The notes under the pieces were generated by a model that had not been told where the DNA came from, did no database searches, and saw nothing but the letters and a program-made list of their open reading frames with translations. A stretch of 23,634 bases of DNA from an uncultured Acetatifactor sp. (lineage in GTDB: Bacteria; Bacillota; Clostridia; Lachnospirales; Lachnospiraceae): the NCBI GenBank assembly GCA_910579755.1, contig CAJTVB010000022.1, positions 1-23,634 on the forward strand. The letters run 5' to 3'. Both the position numbers and the translations under genes were made by a program. This document shows positions 21,843 through 23,634 of this stretch, piece by piece; the first letter of the stretch is position 1; each line of letters starts with the position of its first letter.

Positions 21843-23634
21843 ATGAAATTTACTAAGTATTTGAAAAAAGGACTGGCTATGTTTTTATCGGTACTGTTGA
21901 CAATACCTACACTTCCCGTAACAGCCGGGGGGGGGGTAAAAATTGAGGAAGAAAATGAGAATTCAGTAGGCTCACAAATTCCAATTAATTCTGTTTCAGA
22001 TAACGATGCGGCAGGAGAAATATGGGAAAGGCAGGTAGATGTAGGGATCAGTTCAGTTTCTGCCGGTGATGCCGATGGGAATATTGCCAGCGGCGTGGAT
22101 GGGAACATTTCCTGGGTGATCGATGCAAATGGGAAATTGACTGTGAGCGGGACGGGGGATTTTTCGGATCCTTATGGCATTAAGCCCTGGGCGCCATATA
22201 GCGAAAGTATTATATCGGCGGAAGTTAATGTAACAGGGATGACAGACGCAAGTGTATTTTTTGCTGGATGTAGTAATCTGAGTTACGTTGATATGAGTGG
22301 TTTTGATACTAGTAATGTGACAGATATGTGGGGAATGTTTTCAGAATGTGGCAATCTGAATAATGTGAATTTAAGCGGGCTTGATACTAGCAATGTGACA
22401 AATACGGGAAGCATGTTTTCTGGTTGCAGTAGTCTAAGAAGTGTGGATTTAAGCGGGCTTGATACTAGCAATGTGACAGACATGAGAAGCATGTTTTCCG
22501 GTTGCAGTAGTCTAAGAAGTGTGGATTTAAGCGGGCTTGATACTAGCAATGTGACAGATATGGGAAGCATGTTTTCCGGTTGCAGTAGTCTAAGAAGTGT
22601 GGATTTAAGTGGATTTGACACCAGAAATGTAACAGATATGGTAGGGATGTTCTACAATTGTAATTGTTTGGAAAGTGTGGATGTAAGTAATTTTAACACA
22701 AGTAATGTGAAATGGATGTATAATATGTTTTCCGGTTGCAGTAGTTTGGAAAGTGTTGATGTAAGTAACTTTAACACCAGTAATGTGAAATGGATGTATA
22801 ATATGTTTTCCGGTTGTAGTAGTCTTGCAAGCGTAGATGTCAGCGGGTTTGACACCAGCAACGTGACAGATATGGGAGGGATGTTTTACGATTGCAGTAG
22901 TCTTGTAAGCGTAGATGTCAGCGGCTTTGACACCAGCAATGTGATAAGTATGAGATGGATGTTTTCTGGTTGTAGTAGTCTTGCAAGCGTAGACGTCAGT
23001 GGCTTTGACACCAGTAATATGACGGATATGGAGTGGATATTTAATGGCTGTAGCAGTCTGGAAGGTGTGGATGTAAGTGGGTTTGACACCAAAAATGTAA
23101 CAAGTATAGAGAATATGTTTAGAGGCTGTAGCAGTTTAGTAAGCGTGGATGTAAGTGGGTTTGATACCAGAAATGTAACGAATATGTTTTGTATGTTTTA
23201 TGAATGTAACAGTCTTGCAAGTGTAGATGTAAGCAGGTTTAATACTAGCAATGTGACATGCATGGAAGGAATGTTTAGCGGCTGTAGTGGTTTGGCAAGT
23301 GTAGATGTAAGTGGGTTTGATACCAGAAATGTAACAAAAATGAGTGGTATGTTTAGCAGCTGTAGCAGTCTGAAAAACTTGGACTTAAGCAGTTTTGATG
23401 TAGGTAAAGTGATAGAGAACCAATTTTTGAGTGATTTATTCTACAATTGTGATAGTTTATCAGAGATCCAGACACCACAAAATGTAAATGTAGCCTCTCT
23501 ATTGCCAACAAGAGCAGGCACCGTCTGGCTTATCCCCGACGGTACAGAGGTAACAGAGCTTCCCCAGAACCTGAGCTACAGCGTAAAGCTGACCAGACAT
23601 TATACAAAAGGTACTCCGGAAATCACCACCACTA
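21843..23634 (+). CDS. Second BspA-like DUF285 surface protein, partial (3' end beyond the window)
   Basis: A frame opens at ATG 21843 (SD AAGGAG, 21827-21832) and stays open to the window edge: 597 codons seen. It encodes a signal peptide (about 1-28, VTA/GG), a short acidic part with VSDND and VSAGD motifs, the NISWVIDANGKLTVSGTGDF block (88-107), and 16 DUF285 repeats (about 129-540) with Cys143 to Cys507 spaced by exactly 26 residues. The start of the same post-repeat domain as in the first BspA follows. Residues 29-31 are three glycines encoded by a run of ten G (21927-21936), where slippage would turn the gene off. It is a clear paralogue of the upstream gene. Whether it ends in LysM or another anchor cannot be seen. 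Confidence 0.92.
   Translation, partial: MKFTKYLKKGLAMFLSVLLTIPTLPVTAGGGVKIEEENENSVGSQIPINSVSDNDAAGEIWERQVDVGISSVSAGDADGNIASGVDGNISWVIDANGKLTVSGTGDFSDPYGIKPWAPYSESIISAEVNVTGMTDASVFFAGCSNLSYVDMSGFDTSNVTDMWGMFSECGNLNNVNLSGLDTSNVTNTGSMFSGCSSLRSVDLSGLDTSNVTDMRSMFSGCSSLRSVDLSGLDTSNVTDMGSMFSGCSSLRSVDLSGFDTRNVTDMVGMFYNCNCLESVDVSNFNTSNVKWMYNMFSGCSSLESVDVSNFNTSNVKWMYNMFSGCSSLASVDVSGFDTSNVTDMGGMFYDCSSLVSVDVSGFDTSNVISMRWMFSGCSSLASVDVSGFDTSNMTDMEWIFNGCSSLEGVDVSGFDTKNVTSIENMFRGCSSLVSVDVSGFDTRNVTNMFCMFYECNSLASVDVSRFNTSNVTCMEGMFSGCSGLASVDVSGFDTRNVTKMSGMFSSCSSLKNLDLSSFDVGKVIENQFLSDLFYNCDSLSEIQTPQNVNVASLLPTRAGTVWLIPDGTEVTELPQNLSYSVKLTRHYTKGTPEITTT
21927..21936 (+). repeat. Poly-G tract (10 G) at the signal-peptide cleavage site
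   Basis: Ten consecutive G encode Gly29-Gly31 and the first base of Val32. With ten G the frame reads on. With nine, the next codon is TAA at once. With eleven (or eight) the frame reads GGT AAA AAT TGA and stops. Such G runs mutate by slipped-strand mispairing in many bacteria and act as ON/OFF switches. This is by far the longest G run noticed in the window. Confidence 0.85.
22227..23462 (+). repeat. 78-bp tandem repeat array (DUF285 units, second gene)
   Basis: Sixteen coding units of 78 bp lie here. Three consecutive units in about 22375-22610 share LSGLDTSNVT and MFSGCSSLRSVD and are nearly identical in DNA, as are two VSNFNTSNVKWMYNMFSGC units (about 22683-22840). Local duplications of this kind suggest the array grows and shrinks by recombination. 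Confidence 0.88.
23521..23634 (+). repeat. Near-identical segment shared by both BspA genes (copy 2)
   Basis: Second copy of the segment at 20511-20624, cut by the window edge. Identity is complete from 23581 onward, so the match may continue beyond the window into the Ig-like and LysM parts. Confidence 0.85.

Noticed and set aside
19024..23092. Long minus-strand reading frames opposite the BspA arrays, with regular LLQPENI-like repeats
   Set aside because: They only mirror the 78-bp coding periodicity of the plus-strand genes and have no SD, signal peptide or known domain.

Overview
The window looks like the chromosome of a monoderm gut Firmicute, most likely a Lachnospiraceae-type Clostridium. 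The case rests on a Tad pilus cluster without secretin or other outer-membrane parts, DUF5702 and DUF6382-type proteins, WG-repeat and BspA/DUF285 surface proteins, strong AGGAGG-like ribosome sites, and every gene on the + strand. The species call is inference.

Positions 1-188 hold no supported gene; they carry a sigma-A-like promoter and a 5'-leader inverted repeat. Positions 189-10643 form a compact Tad (type IVb/type IVc-like) pilus operon: TadZ, TadA ATPase, TadB, TadC, a small Flp1-like pilin (with its own possible -10 box, a strong SD and two hairpins behind it), a TadE-like minor pilin, a giant DUF5702 protein of about 1,100 residues, a second TadE-like protein, and the prepilin peptidase. 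Spacing is mostly 10-100 bp, with overlaps, and no intrinsic terminator is visible.

Positions 10654-18504 look like the signalling half of the same transcription unit: a membrane-anchored WG-repeat protein, a DUF6382-like/FHA protein, a PP2C phosphatase, a decayed polytopic membrane protein gene (pseudogene), an unlisted 52-residue membrane protein, and a transmembrane Ser/Thr kinase with an extracellular propeller-like domain. Kinase, phosphatase and FHA reader beside a pilus machine suggest that assembly or retraction is controlled by threonine phosphorylation.

Positions 18617-23634 hold two paralogous secreted BspA-like proteins built from strict 26-residue DUF285 repeats. The first ends in two LysM domains, so it is probably held on peptidoglycan. 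The second runs off the window and carries a run of ten G exactly at the predicted signal-peptide cleavage site. A change of one G in either direction creates a stop within a few codons, so this is a strong candidate for ON/OFF phase variation of a surface protein. In the sequence given the gene is in the ON frame and stays open to the edge.
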